Source: Spirochaeta cellobiosiphila DSM 17781 (GTDB taxonomy: Bacteria; Spirochaetota; Spirochaetia; DSM-17781). Taken from it: a stretch of 64,000 nt of DNA. The position numbers and the translations under genes were made by a program. This document shows positions 44,692-53,935 of this stretch, in pieces (within the stretch, counting starts at the first letter, position 1; every line of letters begins with the position of its first letter). The notes beneath the pieces were generated by a model that saw nothing but the letters and a program-made list of their open reading frames with translations, was not told the origin of the DNA and did not search any database. The stretch is taken from assembly GCF_000426705.1 (NCBI RefSeq), contig NZ_KE384558.1:62001-126000 (forward strand), written 5' to 3'.

Positions 44692-46191
44692 ATGAAATTA
44701 ATACCAACACCACAAAAGTGGCAAGAATTGAATGGAGAATTTATCCTTTCCGCCCAAACAAGATTTAAAGGGCCAGAGATTATTACTACTCTATTAAATG
44801 AAGATTATCCCAAATATCTTTTATTTCAGCCCATTATTGTATCAGAAAAGGCTGATATTGAGTTCAGAATCGATTCCGAATTAGGAATTAATGAATATCA
44901 GATAAGTATGTCCGACTCTCAAGTGATTATCAAAGGAGATAAGGATTTATCTCTTCTACATGGCTATCAGTCCTTTTTTCAAATCCTACTATCCCATTAT
45001 AACTACCAAAATGGCATAGCTAATATTCCTTGTGTTAATATAACGGATCAGCCAAAACTCGAGTGGCGAGGCATGCATCTAGACTCTTCAAGACATATGC
45101 AGAGTATTGCCTGGATTAAGAAGTTTATTGACATACTGGCCCTTCATCGTTTTAACCGTTTTCATTGGCATCTTACTGATGATCAGGGTTGGCGCATTGA
45201 GATTGATTCCTTTCCCAAACTTAATACGATAGCCGCTAATCGTCATAAAACACGAATTAGCCATCAGCTTAACGATCATGTGACTTATGATACTCAATCA
45301 TATGGTGGTTACTATGCTAAGGAGGAGATTCGATCAGTAGTGGCTCATGCTAAAAAGAGAGGCATTGAAGTTGTTCCAGAAGTTGATATGCCTGGACATA
45401 TGCAGGCTGCTATTACTGCTTATCCCGAATGGGGATGTCAAGTAGAACCAGCTATTGTTAAAGAGGATTGGGGGATTAGTGAGATTATTCTTAATCCTTG
45501 TCCAGAAGTTATCGCAGCGATGAAGATTATCCTTGATGAAGTTATGGAACTCTTTCCTTTTGAGTATATTCACTTAGGTGGCGATGAAGCTCTTAAGACC
45601 CAATGGGAGAAGCATGAGGGGATTCAGAGGCAAATGGCTGAATTAGGCATTGAAGATGTGGAAGAGCTCCAAGGTTGGTTTATGACGGAAGTAAGTAAAC
45701 ATCTTAATGGTAAAGGTCGTAAATTGGTAGCCTGGGATGAAATCCTTGATGGTAAAGCCCCTGATGATTGTTTGATCATGTCCTGGCAAAGTGATAAAGG
45801 AGCCGCCAAGGCCTTATCTCTAGAGCTACCTACTATTATTAATGATCAAAGATTCTTTTATTTTGATCATTATCAAGGTTCCCCTGATAATGATCCTCTG
45901 GCTTTTGGCGGTTTTACGTCCTGTCAAGCTTTATATAATCATGATCCCTTTCTTCCTTTAGGAGATAAACAAGACAAGATTTTGGGTATTCAAGGTCAGA
46001 TTTGGACAGAATATATGCGAAATGAACAGACTGTTGAACGAATGGCCTTTCCACGAGTTATTGCCTTTGCGGAAAAAGCCTGGCATGGTAAAGCTCCATT
46101 AACATGGGATGATTTTAAAGTCCTGTTAAAAAATCACTTTTTTGTTTTAGATAGGATTGGTGTCAACTACTATCATGGTTCGCTAGAGTAA
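44692..46191 (+). CDS. Beta-N-acetylhexosaminidase, GH20
   Basis: 499 residues from ATG 44692; the open frame extends to 44671 but that would place the -10 inside the gene. Residues 1-120 form the GH20b cap. The barrel carries WRGMHLDSSRHMQSIAWIKK, FHWHLTDDQGWRIEID and the catalytic pair Asp298-Glu299 in YIHLGGDEALKTQW, with DMPGHMQAAI. No signal peptide, so it probably acts in the cytoplasm, for example releasing GlcNAc from imported chitin or wall fragments. Mechanism is substrate-assisted with retention, by family knowledge. Confidence 0.94.
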   Translation: MKLIPTPQKWQELNGEFILSAQTRFKGPEIITTLLNEDYPKYLLFQPIIVSEKADIEFRIDSELGINEYQISMSDSQVIIKGDKDLSLLHGYQSFFQILLSHYNYQNGIANIPCVNITDQPKLEWRGMHLDSSRHMQSIAWIKKFIDILALHRFNRFHWHLTDDQGWRIEIDSFPKLNTIAANRHKTRISHQLNDHVTYDTQSYGGYYAKEEIRSVVAHAKKRGIEVVPEVDMPGHMQAAITAYPEWGCQVEPAIVKEDWGISEIILNPCPEVIAAMKIILDEVMELFPFEYIHLGGDEALKTQWEKHEGIQRQMAELGIEDVEELQGWFMTEVSKHLNGKGRKLVAWDEILDGKAPDDCLIMSWQSDKGAAKALSLELPTIINDQRFFYFDHYQGSPDNDPLAFGGFTSCQALYNHDPFLPLGDKQDKILGIQGQIWTEYMRNEQTVERMAFPRVIAFAEKAWHGKAPLTWDDFKVLLKNHFFVLDRIGVNYYHGSLE

Positions 46192-46281
46192 GTGAATGTG
46201 AAATAATTACGAATTAATGAGCATTTCCCTTAGGATTTATTTAAAATATAAGATAGATGAGTCCTATAGGGAGGTGCAGGT

Positions 46282-46482
46282 ATGTCTAGTGAAATATGGT
46301 TTATCCAGAACGATAATGATGAACCTTTAAGAGCCTTTATGACCAAACATGAAGCAGAACATGAATTAGAAAATCTAGTGAGTGAAGAAGAACGACACTT
46401 CTCACTGTATTCTATTGAAGTTGATGATATTGATGATTATCCAGAGGAAATGGCAGTTGCCACAGAAGAAGGCTTAGTGTAA
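46282..46482 (+). CDS. Small acidic protein of unknown function
   Basis: 66 residues, strong ribosome site GGGAGGTG. Sequence is very acidic in its second half (IEVDDIDDYPEEM) with an aromatic start SSEIWFIQNDNDEP. No signal peptide, no cysteine, no family I recognise. It precedes the binding protein at 46492 by 9 bases; an 8-bp inverted repeat (AGAAGAAG / CTTCTTCT) spans its stop codon. Confidence 0.7.
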   Translation: MSSEIWFIQNDNDEPLRAFMTKHEAEHELENLVSEEERHFSLYSIEVDDIDDYPEEMAVATEEGLV

Positions 46483-46491
46483 TCTTCTTCT

Positions 46492-47463
46492 ATGAAGAAA
46501 TATTTATCTATTACTATCCTTTTATTAAGTAGCCTTTGCTTATGGGCAGGTGGGGCTAAGGAAGAGAAATCCCTGCCTGTAGAAGAAGTTGTATCAATAA
46601 ACGCTGCTGCCTTAAAAGGGCCCACAGCTTTTAGTATGATTCAAATGTTCGAATCCCCCGGTACGGCAAACTTTGAGTTATTACCCAGCCCTGATGTCGC
46701 TGTTGCCAAATTGGCAAAAGGTGAGTTGGATGTGGCTGTTTTACCTCTTAATCTTGCGGCTGTACTTTACAATAAAGGGCTTCCTTATAAAATGGTAGCG
46801 ACAACAGGTTCGGGGGTTTTGTACTTGGTTACCTCTCGAACTGATATTAAAGATTGGACAGACTTAAAAGGTAAAACCGTCTATAGTCTCGGCAAAGGGG
46901 CTACTCCTGAGCTTGTTTTCAATTATTTATTAACCAAGCATAATCTGGAACCTAAAAAAGATGTTGAACTAGACTTTAGTTATAGCCAAACAGACTTAGC
47001 TGCAGCCTTAATCGGCGGTGTAGTAGACACAGCTTTAATTCCTGAACCTTTTGTGACTATGGTTACAACAAAGAATTCAGAACTAAAAGTAAGCTTGGAT
47101 TTACAGAAATCTTGGAAAGAGGTAAGTGAAGAAGGTAATACCTATCCTATGACTGGGTTAGTTATGAAGACCTCCTTGCTTGAACATCCGGAAGTTGTTT
47201 CTTCCTTTCTTCTCTCGTATAGCCAATCAGTTGATTATGTTGTCAGCCATCCGGTAGAAGCTGGTAAACTTGTAGAGAAATGGAAAGTGGGAGTTCCTGC
47301 TGCTATAGCAGCAAAGGCTATTCCCCGGCTAAATATCAGTCTGGTACCAGCCTTTGAATCAAAAAGAGCAGTTCTTGATTATTTAAAAGTTCTCTATGAT
47401 CAAAATCCTGCTAGTGTAGGAGGACAGATTCCTGATGAAGAGTTCTTCTATTTTGAACAATAG
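46492..47463 (+). CDS. ABC substrate-binding protein, NMT1/SsuA type
   Basis: 323 residues. Signal peptide ends near SLCLWAGGAKEEK. Mature domain fits the NMT1/taurine-binding group: LKGPTAFSMIQMFE, LAKGELDVAVLPLNLAAVLY, DWTDLKGKTVYSLGKGATPE and GVVDTALIPEPFVTMV. These proteins bind sulfonates, pyrimidine precursors of thiamine or similar small ions; the ligand is not clear. It is first of an importer trio with a permease (29-nt overlap) and ATPase. No ribosome site; initiation may be coupled to the upstream small gene. Confidence 0.9.
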   Translation: MKKYLSITILLLSSLCLWAGGAKEEKSLPVEEVVSINAAALKGPTAFSMIQMFESPGTANFELLPSPDVAVAKLAKGELDVAVLPLNLAAVLYNKGLPYKMVATTGSGVLYLVTSRTDIKDWTDLKGKTVYSLGKGATPELVFNYLLTKHNLEPKKDVELDFSYSQTDLAAALIGGVVDTALIPEPFVTMVTTKNSELKVSLDLQKSWKEVSEEGNTYPMTGLVMKTSLLEHPEVVSSFLLSYSQSVDYVVSHPVEAGKLVEKWKVGVPAAIAAKAIPRLNISLVPAFESKRAVLDYLKVLYDQNPASVGGQIPDEEFFYFEQ

Positions 47464-48181
47464 AAGAATAACTTTTCTATCCTGGATTGTTCTGATAATG
47501 GGTTGGTATGTCTTGTCCTTTCAAGTACATACCTCCCTTATTTTACCTTCTCCCCTGGCTGTAGCAAAGGCCTGGTTTCAACAGGCTTCCCAATTTGACA
47601 CTTATGTTCATATTTTTCATTCTCTTGTGAGATTGTTTATTGCTTATGGTTTGTCTTTATTGATAGCTCTCCCAATGGGTTTTTTTTCAGGAAAGCACGA
47701 ACCTGTACAAAGCTTTTTTGCTCTCTTTATAGGTTTTGTCAAGACAACTCCTGTTTTAGCCATTGTTGTTCTGGCTATTATCTGGCTTCCCTCTTATGGA
47801 GTCCCTATTTTTGTATCTCTTTTAGTAATGATACCTCTCATTGAAGGGGCCGTACGACAGGGGGTAAAGGATATGGATGGTAAATTATTAGAGATGTCCC
47901 ATATCTATGGTGTCTCCCGATTCAAACAATTCCAGTGTCTCTATCTTCCCTTCTTAAGCAATTATCTTAAAACAGGAAGCCTTATGGCTATAGGTATTGG
48001 TTTCAAAGCTATTATAGCCGCTGAGGTCCTAGCTAGTCCTGTACATGGTATTGGTACTGGATTATGGCAGCATAAGTTATATCTTGAAACTGATCATGTT
48101 ATGGCCTGGACTATTTGGGCTGTGTTTATCAGTTTGATTATAGATTATTGTTTTAAAACCGGGAGCCATAAACATGATTAA
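47435..48181 (+). CDS. ABC permease, SsuC/TauC type
   Basis: 248 residues, about six helices. N-terminal ILPSPLAVAKAWFQQ is the family mark; EAA-type loop is DGKLLEMSHIYGVSRFKQF, followed by YLKTGSLMAIGIGFKAIIAA and EVLASPVHGIGTGLW. Starts inside the binding-protein gene, 29 nt overlap, with AGGAGGA ten bases before. Channel of the importer. Confidence 0.92.
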   Translation: MKSSSILNNRRITFLSWIVLIMGWYVLSFQVHTSLILPSPLAVAKAWFQQASQFDTYVHIFHSLVRLFIAYGLSLLIALPMGFFSGKHEPVQSFFALFIGFVKTTPVLAIVVLAIIWLPSYGVPIFVSLLVMIPLIEGAVRQGVKDMDGKLLEMSHIYGVSRFKQFQCLYLPFLSNYLKTGSLMAIGIGFKAIIAAEVLASPVHGIGTGLWQHKLYLETDHVMAWTIWAVFISLIIDYCFKTGSHKHD

Positions 48182-48854
48182 GATTAATGGTCTTTCCTTT
48201 TCCTATGATGGAATAAACTCCCTCTTTGAAAACTTAAATGTACAATTTGGAAAGGAAAAAATTTCAGTAATCATCGGTTCTTCAGGAATAGGAAAAACAA
48301 CATTATTGAATCTAATAGGTGGCTTGTTAAAACCAGAAAAAGGACTTATTACCGGAGTACAAAGGGACAAAATCAGTTATCTGTTTCAAGAACCAAGATT
48401 AATTCCCTGGCTTTCTGTTAGTGAGAATATAAACTATGTGCTACCTCATAAAACTTCCATAGAGGATTTACTTACCAGATTTGAACTGAGTCCTGTACGT
48501 GATCAGAAAGCAGAAACCCTCTCTGGTGGGCAAAAACAAAGAGTCGCTATGGCAAGGGCTTTTGCTTACTCTTCTTCTTTACTTCTAATGGATGAACCCT
48601 TCCAGGGACTAGATTGGTTTCTGAAAAAGGAATTAATACAATACTTCAGATCTTTTTGGGATCAACACAGGATAACCACTTTACTGGTAACTCATGATAT
48701 AGATCTGGCGCTACTACTGGGGCACGATATTTATTACATAAATAAAGAAAGAGATATTCAATGTATAAAGTCTGATAAACCTTATTCCATTGAAGATATC
48801 TCCTCTAATTCATATCAGAAAAGTCGTAGAGAACTGTTAGGTCTCTGGAATTGA
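48174..48854 (+). CDS. ABC ATPase, SsuB/TauB type
   Basis: 226 residues, a bit shorter than usual. Walker A IGSSGIGKTTLLNLIGG, Q-loop YLFQEPRLIPWLSV, signature ETLSGGQKQRVAMARAFA, Walker B LLLMDEPFQGLD and switch LVTHDIDLALLL are all present. Overlaps the permease by 8 nt. Completes the importer. Its stop lies 6 bases from the convergent LysE gene. Confidence 0.93.
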   Translation: MIKINGLSFSYDGINSLFENLNVQFGKEKISVIIGSSGIGKTTLLNLIGGLLKPEKGLITGVQRDKISYLFQEPRLIPWLSVSENINYVLPHKTSIEDLLTRFELSPVRDQKAETLSGGQKQRVAMARAFAYSSSLLLMDEPFQGLDWFLKKELIQYFRSFWDQHRITTLLVTHDIDLALLLGHDIYYINKERDIQCIKSDKPYSIEDISSNSYQKSRRELLGLWN

Positions 48855-48860
48855 CACACT

Positions 48861-49478
48861 CTAAAAATAGTCTAGGGAAAAGATAAGTTTTGTGGCAATG
48901 ACCCACATTAAAATTCCAAGAATAATATCGAGTATCTGCCATGTTCGTTTCTTTTTAAATAAGGGAGCTAGTAATACGGCCCCAATAGATATTCCAAAAA
49001 ACCATACAAAGGACATGGTCATAGCACCTAATCCAAAGTAATAATTTCCAGGATGTTCATAGGTTGCACTCATGCTTCCTAAAAATATCATTGTGTCTAA
49101 ATACACCGAGGGATTGAGAAAGGTAATTCCCAAGGTAAAAAGGATCGTTTTGTAGATAGATTGTTGGGCATATTCTACTTCATGAAAGGCATTGTTGTTT
49201 TTCCATGCTGAGATAAAATTTCTAATCCCATAACAATATAAGAGTAGGGATCCTAATATTGTCGCAACGGTCAATAACCAGGGAATACTTTGTATCATTC
49301 GTCCCATTCCGAGAACTCCCAAGCCAATTAACACAACATCACTCAAACTGCAAAGGAAGGCCACCATTAAACTGTGTTGTTTTTTTAGACCCTGGGTAAT
49401 GACAAATGCATTCTGTGGCCCAATGGCTATAATAAGCCCAGCTCCTGTAAGGGCTCCTGTTAGGTATTCATTAATCAT
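48861..49478 (-). CDS. LysE-type amino-acid exporter
   Basis: 205 residues, six hydrophobic helices. N-terminal GALTGAGLIIAIGPQNAFVI with GPQNAFV is the LysE/ArgO signature, as is ITFLNPSVYLDTMIFLG. The family exports basic amino acids such as lysine or arginine. It is divergent from a LysR-type gene of the ArgP/LysG group, the classical regulator pairing. The ATG has only a short AGGA and a TATAGT six bases upstream. Confidence 0.93.
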   Translation of the reverse strand: MINEYLTGALTGAGLIIAIGPQNAFVITQGLKKQHSLMVAFLCSLSDVVLIGLGVLGMGRMIQSIPWLLTVATILGSLLLYCYGIRNFISAWKNNNAFHEVEYAQQSIYKTILFTLGITFLNPSVYLDTMIFLGSMSATYEHPGNYYFGLGAMTMSFVWFFGISIGAVLLAPLFKKKRTWQILDIILGILMWVIATKLIFSLDYF

Positions 49479-49556
49479 GGTCCTACTATAGAATAAAGAA
49501 AGATATAAGTATAATTAATAATTTTAATAAACAATAAGAAATGCTAATATTTACAT
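49479..49556. promoter_or_regulatory. Divergent control region of lysE and its LysR-type regulator
   Basis: 78 AT-rich bases. Minus strand TATAGT (49490-49485) is six bases before lysE ATG 49478. Plus strand TAATAT (49545-49550) is six bases before the regulator ATG 49557. LysR-type regulators usually bind such gaps; no clear T-N11-A repeat stands out beyond the AT richness. Confidence 0.5.
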
Positions 49557-50435
49557 ATGTATGACTACAAATTATTGGAAACTCTCCTAGCAGTTGTGGA
49601 AGAGGGTAGCTTTGAAGAAGCAGGGAACAGACTTTATATTACTCAATCTGCTGTAACGCAAAGGATTAAACTATTGGAAGAGCTTTCTGGCCAAATCCTT
49701 CTATCCAGAACTCAGCCTCCCACTCCTACCGAGTCTGGTCAAGTGTTGGTAGAACATTGTCGTAAGGTTAATTTATTAGAGAAAGAACTAAATAATCCCT
49801 TATCGAGGAATCATTCCCTTTCTAAAATCCCTTTGGCGGTCAACTCTGATAGTATAGCCACTTGGTTTGCCCCTGTGATTACTGAATACTACAAAAGAGG
49901 AAATGCCTATTTAGAAATAAGGAGAGAAGATCAGGATATGACACAGGATCTCCTTATGAAAGGGGAGGTTATGGGCGCTATCAGTTCCTACAGTGGTAAG
50001 ATCCGGGGATGTCGTTCCTGGTCATTAGGGGAAATGGTGTATCGTTTCTGTGCCACCAGGTCTTATGTTGACAGCTACATAAAAGGCTCTAATATATCGG
50101 ATGTTGTTTCCTCTATTCCTGTGCTTAACTTCTCACCTGAAGATACTTTGATTTTGCAATGGTTACGTCAAACTAATCCTAAAGCGGAGCCTCCTGTGTT
50201 AAGTCACTATTTACCTTCTTCAGATGGCTTTCCTCATGTCATTGGGGCAGGTTCTGTTAGTGGAATGCTAACGGAAAGTCAATTTCAAGAGTACAAAAAT
50301 CAGTATGATCTTGTTGATCTGTCAGAAGATAAGCCTATAGCCATTCCTTTATATTGGCATAGATGGTCTGTGGAATCGATAGAGCTTAATTTGTTAACAG
50401 AGTTGATATTGAAGTATAGTGAAGGGTTAAAATAA
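49557..50435 (+). CDS. LysR-family regulator, ArgP/LysG type
   Basis: 292 residues. N-terminal winged helix-turn-helix LLAVVEEGSFEEAGNRLYIT and SAVTQRIKLLEELSGQ. The ArgP group hallmark RTQPPTPTESGQVL follows. The C-terminal effector domain (about 90-290) would bind lysine or arginine and activate the divergent exporter. No ribosome site before the ATG. Overlaps the convergent polB end by 9 nt. Confidence 0.92.
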   Translation: MYDYKLLETLLAVVEEGSFEEAGNRLYITQSAVTQRIKLLEELSGQILLSRTQPPTPTESGQVLVEHCRKVNLLEKELNNPLSRNHSLSKIPLAVNSDSIATWFAPVITEYYKRGNAYLEIRREDQDMTQDLLMKGEVMGAISSYSGKIRGCRSWSLGEMVYRFCATRSYVDSYIKGSNISDVVSSIPVLNFSPEDTLILQWLRQTNPKAEPPVLSHYLPSSDGFPHVIGAGSVSGMLTESQFQEYKNQYDLVDLSEDKPIAIPLYWHRWSVESIELNLLTELILKYSEGLK

Positions 50436-52772
50436 ATCCAACTGTCCCGTACTGTCCAGGAAGGGAGTGATCTTAAAAGAGAGTACTCCTTCGATACTTT
50501 CAGCTATAGGAATAAGTTGTTTTTCAATATAATGATTGTAGTCAATCTGTCCCATCCCTACCGGCTGAGGACCTTCTGTTGTGATGCAATAACGTATTAG
50601 ACCTTGTTGCTTTTGGGGAGGTAGAAGGGCTGCGGCCTGAACATGGGGTGGTCTCGACTTTGTATAGGCCGCTACTGGTTTTCTTAGCATCTTTGTATAC
50701 TGACATTGTTCATCCTTCAAACCTTCTTTTAGATCTTTGACAAGAGCCTTTAAGTAGGAAGCAAAGCTTTCTTGCTTTTGTTCGGTGAATAAAAGGTCTA
50801 ATAATTCTAGCTGCATATCCTTCGCTAGTCTGGTCCAATCCCTTCTTACAGCTTCCATTCCCTTTATGATCAACTTACCCTTGTTCCATTGGTCATTATT
50901 CTTTCTCCAAGGTAATCCTGCATATCCTTTGGCTCGCCCTTGGGTAAGGTCCAGGGAATGTCTTAAGGTTGGAAGAAAAAAGTGAGCAAAGATCGTTTCA
51001 AATTCCAGATCCAAAACACTCTGGACGTTAAACTTTTCTTTGACATGTATATTAAGATCTGTATTAATCTGCCTGGTTAATAATTGTCCTTTGGAATAGA
51101 GTTCTTGAGGAGATAATTCTTCTGGAATGTGGACAAACACTGAATCAGTATCTCCATAGATGACGGGATGTCCCTGATCCAGGAACCATTGCTTACACCA
51201 ATTAAGCAAATAATGACCGAATCCTGTAATGGCTCCTGCTAAATCATTACCTGCCAAACGGCATCCAGGACTTCCTAAACATCCATATATGGAGTTCTGA
51301 ATAATCTTGTATACAAAGCTGGCAATATTGTCTTCATTTTGTTTGGCTTTTTCCCTGTAATTATGAAACTTTGTCAGAACTTCTGGTAGTATGGCCGGTT
51401 CTCTACTAAATAATTGCCCCCCTGGTGTTTCAATAAACTCTTCCCGTTTATGTGCAGGAAAAGTTTCAGGATAACGATACGGCGGCAGATAGCTCAGAGG
51501 GTCAATATTAAAACTTCTAATGATACTCGGGTAAAGACTTTTGAAATCAAAGGTCAAAACGTTTCTATATAAACCTGCTTTTGGGGTAATGATGGCCCCC
51601 CCTAAAGCATCTCCTGTTGGAAGGGTATCGACTCCATAATCGGGTAGTACATAAGCTCTCTTATGAAGTTCTACTCCATAGAGAAACTCAAAAGCTTGAA
51701 TACTGGTCCATGCTTTTGTTATCGAGATTCCTGTCAAAGCGGCTCTACGTATGGTCAATGCCATTAAGCCTGTTTTCTCTAAGATATCCCGGACTAAACG
51801 AGAATCTTCAAGACAATAGGATAGGAAGTCTTCTTTTCTATTAGTTCTTAAATCGATTAGTTTTTTGAGCTTATCAGTCCCTGCTTCTTCAATTTCTTTC
51901 CCTCTCCCCAAGACGGCTTGAGCTACTGTTTCTAATTTGTAATCATCGAATTGATCCGGTCCGGAACGAACTGCTCTTAAACCATCCAGAACTTGTCGAC
52001 CGGGGATTTGATAGCTGGGACCTTGTTTGCCTTCTGATGGAAAATACCTGGCTGGTTCCTTAGAACGTCCCCAATCAGAAGTCACACCGAGTTTTTTCAT
52101 TCTCTTAAATACATAAGGCAGATCAAAATCAATGATGTTCCAGCCCGTTATAATATCAGGATCCCACTCTTGGACCAAGGATCGAAAATGTGTGAGTAAC
52201 TCCTTTTCCCCTCCCAGATCACGTGAATCCCATACCCCTTCTTTGGATTCACTTGGCCCTTGTAGTACTGCTGAAAAAGCCCATATTTCATCTTCATAAG
52301 GATTTGTTTCTATATCGAAGACAAGATAAGATAATTGAGGCCATTCCTCCTGTCTCTTTATCTCAGGATTTCTGTATATTCTATCTACCCGATCCCCTTT
52401 GATCCAGGTTCCTTCTATAGATATTTGTCCTTTAATTCCTTTATCCATAAGAAAGGAGTCATGAAAGGCTATGTCTGATTCATATAAACGGATGCCCATA
52501 GCTTTCAAATGATTGACTTGTTTGTCATATTCTTGAGTATTAGGAAAAGAACACTTTTTTACAGGCTCTCCATCTATTGTTTTATACTCCGTATCTTGTG
52601 TGGGGATATCAATTAAAACACTCTGTGATTGACGAATATAAAAGCAAGGTTGTTCTGTGTTTATGATGATGGCAAAAGTTTGTCCTTGATTCAAACGCCC
52701 CAAAAAAACCAATTGAGGCTTGTTGTCCTGGTATAAATAAGTTCGGTGAACAATAAATCCTGTGTCAGCCAT
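50427..52772 (-). CDS. polB: DNA polymerase II (family B)
   Basis: 781 residues. 3'-5' exonuclease motif YLVFDIETNPYEDEIWAFS and the second exo motif GWNIIDFDLPYVFKRM are intact. Polymerase motifs: DFKSLYPSIIRSFNIDPL (A), IIQNSIYGCLGSPGCR (B) and VIYGDTDSVFVHI (C). In enterics Pol II is SOS-induced and restarts forks past damage; here no LexA box can be claimed. The ATG has no ribosome site, with TATTCT six bases upstream. It is divergent from rph. Confidence 0.95.
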   Translation of the reverse strand: MADTGFIVHRTYLYQDNKPQLVFLGRLNQGQTFAIIINTEQPCFYIRQSQSVLIDIPTQDTEYKTIDGEPVKKCSFPNTQEYDKQVNHLKAMGIRLYESDIAFHDSFLMDKGIKGQISIEGTWIKGDRVDRIYRNPEIKRQEEWPQLSYLVFDIETNPYEDEIWAFSAVLQGPSESKEGVWDSRDLGGEKELLTHFRSLVQEWDPDIITGWNIIDFDLPYVFKRMKKLGVTSDWGRSKEPARYFPSEGKQGPSYQIPGRQVLDGLRAVRSGPDQFDDYKLETVAQAVLGRGKEIEEAGTDKLKKLIDLRTNRKEDFLSYCLEDSRLVRDILEKTGLMALTIRRAALTGISITKAWTSIQAFEFLYGVELHKRAYVLPDYGVDTLPTGDALGGAIITPKAGLYRNVLTFDFKSLYPSIIRSFNIDPLSYLPPYRYPETFPAHKREEFIETPGGQLFSREPAILPEVLTKFHNYREKAKQNEDNIASFVYKIIQNSIYGCLGSPGCRLAGNDLAGAITGFGHYLLNWCKQWFLDQGHPVIYGDTDSVFVHIPEELSPQELYSKGQLLTRQINTDLNIHVKEKFNVQSVLDLEFETIFAHFFLPTLRHSLDLTQGRAKGYAGLPWRKNNDQWNKGKLIIKGMEAVRRDWTRLAKDMQLELLDLLFTEQKQESFASYLKALVKDLKEGLKDEQCQYTKMLRKPVAAYTKSRPPHVQAAALLPPQKQQGLIRYCITTEGPQPVGMGQIDYNHYIEKQLIPIAESIEGVLSFKITPFLDSTGQLDLF

Positions 52773-52800
52773 GCAGAAAGAATAGCATATTTGTGTGACT

Positions 52801-52829
52801 TTGACATTTCCCTTGATAAAAGGTTTAAT
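52801..52829 (+). promoter_or_regulatory. Promoter of the rph-hisI-cmoM cluster
   Basis: Perfect TTGACA (52801-52806), 17-base spacer, TTTAAT (52824-52829), 27 bases before the rph start. Confidence 0.72.
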
Positions 52830-52855
52830 AGGGGCATTGTTTACGAGGAGTTATT

Positions 52856-53545
52856 ATGCGAGCAATCTCATTTGAGACAAACTATATTTTACATCCTGCC
52901 GGATCCTGCTTGGTAAGCTTTGGAGATACCAAAGTGATTTGTACGGCGACTATTGAGGAGTCGGTTCCTCCCTTTTTAAGAAATAGTGGTAAAGGTTGGC
53001 TGACAGCAGAATATTCTATGCTTCCTGGTTCTACAGGGGGAGGGCGTAAACGAAGAGACGGCATTAAAAAAGACGGGCGAAGTACGGAGATTCAAAGACT
53101 CATCGGACGAAGCTTAAGAGCCGCTGTTGATCTGGAAAAGCTTGGAGAGGTTAGTATCACCATCGATTGTGATGTTATTCAAGCTGATGGAGGAACGAGA
53201 ACCGCTTCTATTACCGGTGGGTGGGTCGCTCTCTATGATGCCTTAAGAGTGTTAGCTAAAAAGCAGGGAGCCTCTGGTCCTGAGCATTATCTGTTAGGTC
53301 AGGTCGCCGCAGTTAGTGTTGGCAAGGTGGATGGTCAGATCATCTGTGACTTAGACTATGCCCACGACTCCATTGCAGAAGTCGATATGAACGTAGTAAT
53401 GCGTGATGGTAGCTTTGTAGAAATACAGGGCACAGGAGAAGAAGGAGTCTTTGATAGAAAAGAGCTTAATTCCCTACTCGATTCGGCAGAAGAAGGTTTG
53501 AAGATCATTCAGAAAGAACAACGTAATGTATTAGGACTAGACTAG
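52856..53545 (+). CDS. rph: Ribonuclease PH, short N-terminus
   Basis: 229 residues from ATG 52856 (GAGGAG). Core motifs fit: [73 protein letters not shown] and [13 protein letters not shown]. RNase PH trims tRNA 3' ends with phosphate. Compared with typical members (about 240-245 residues), the first ten residues including the usual DGR motif are missing; upstream codons in frame do not encode them. Activity is likely kept because the core site is intact. Confidence 0.94.
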   Translation: MRAISFETNYILHPAGSCLVSFGDTKVICTATIEESVPPFLRNSGKGWLTAEYSMLPGSTGGGRKRRDGIKKDGRSTEIQRLIGRSLRAAVDLEKLGEVSITIDCDVIQADGGTRTASITGGWVALYDALRVLAKKQGASGPEHYLLGQVAAVSVGKVDGQIICDLDYAHDSIAEVDMNVVMRDGSFVEIQGTGEEGVFDRKELNSLLDSAEEGLKIIQKEQRNVLGLD

Positions 53546-53935
53546 ATGGAAGAGACTCTAAAATTCACTCCCCAGTTTGAAAAGAGGGGAGGTTTGATAC
53601 CCTGTGTCGCCCAGGAGGTTAGTACAGGAGAAATTCTAATGGTAGGCTCTGTCAATGAAGAAGCTCTTAAGAAAACCTTAAGTTCTGGTATGGCAACCTT
53701 TTACTCTACTTCAAGGCAAAAGTTGTGGACTAAAGGGGAAACCTCCGGAGAATATCTCAAAGTCCATACTATCTTAACCGACTGTGATCAAGATGCTCTG
53801 ATCTACCAAGTGGAATTAATGGGCTCCGGTGCCTGTCATACCCAAAACTCCCTGGGACAACCTCGTAAGTCCTGTTTCTATCGTAAATACAATGACAAAA
53901 CAGGATTGTTGGAATTCCTTTCAGGAAGGGAATAG
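53546..53935 (+). CDS. hisI: Phosphoribosyl-AMP cyclohydrolase
   Basis: 129 residues directly after the rph stop. Metal-binding motif DCDQDALIYQVELMG and the cysteine pair GACHTQNSLGQPRKSCFYRK are intact, with EILMVGSVNEEALKKTLSSG and FYSTSRQKLWTKGETSGEYL. It catalyses the third step of histidine synthesis, opening the adenine ring of PR-AMP. It is the stand-alone form, without the HisE domain, and is away from any other his gene in this window. Confidence 0.95.
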   Translation: MEETLKFTPQFEKRGGLIPCVAQEVSTGEILMVGSVNEEALKKTLSSGMATFYSTSRQKLWTKGETSGEYLKVHTILTDCDQDALIYQVELMGSGACHTQNSLGQPRKSCFYRKYNDKTGLLEFLSGRE

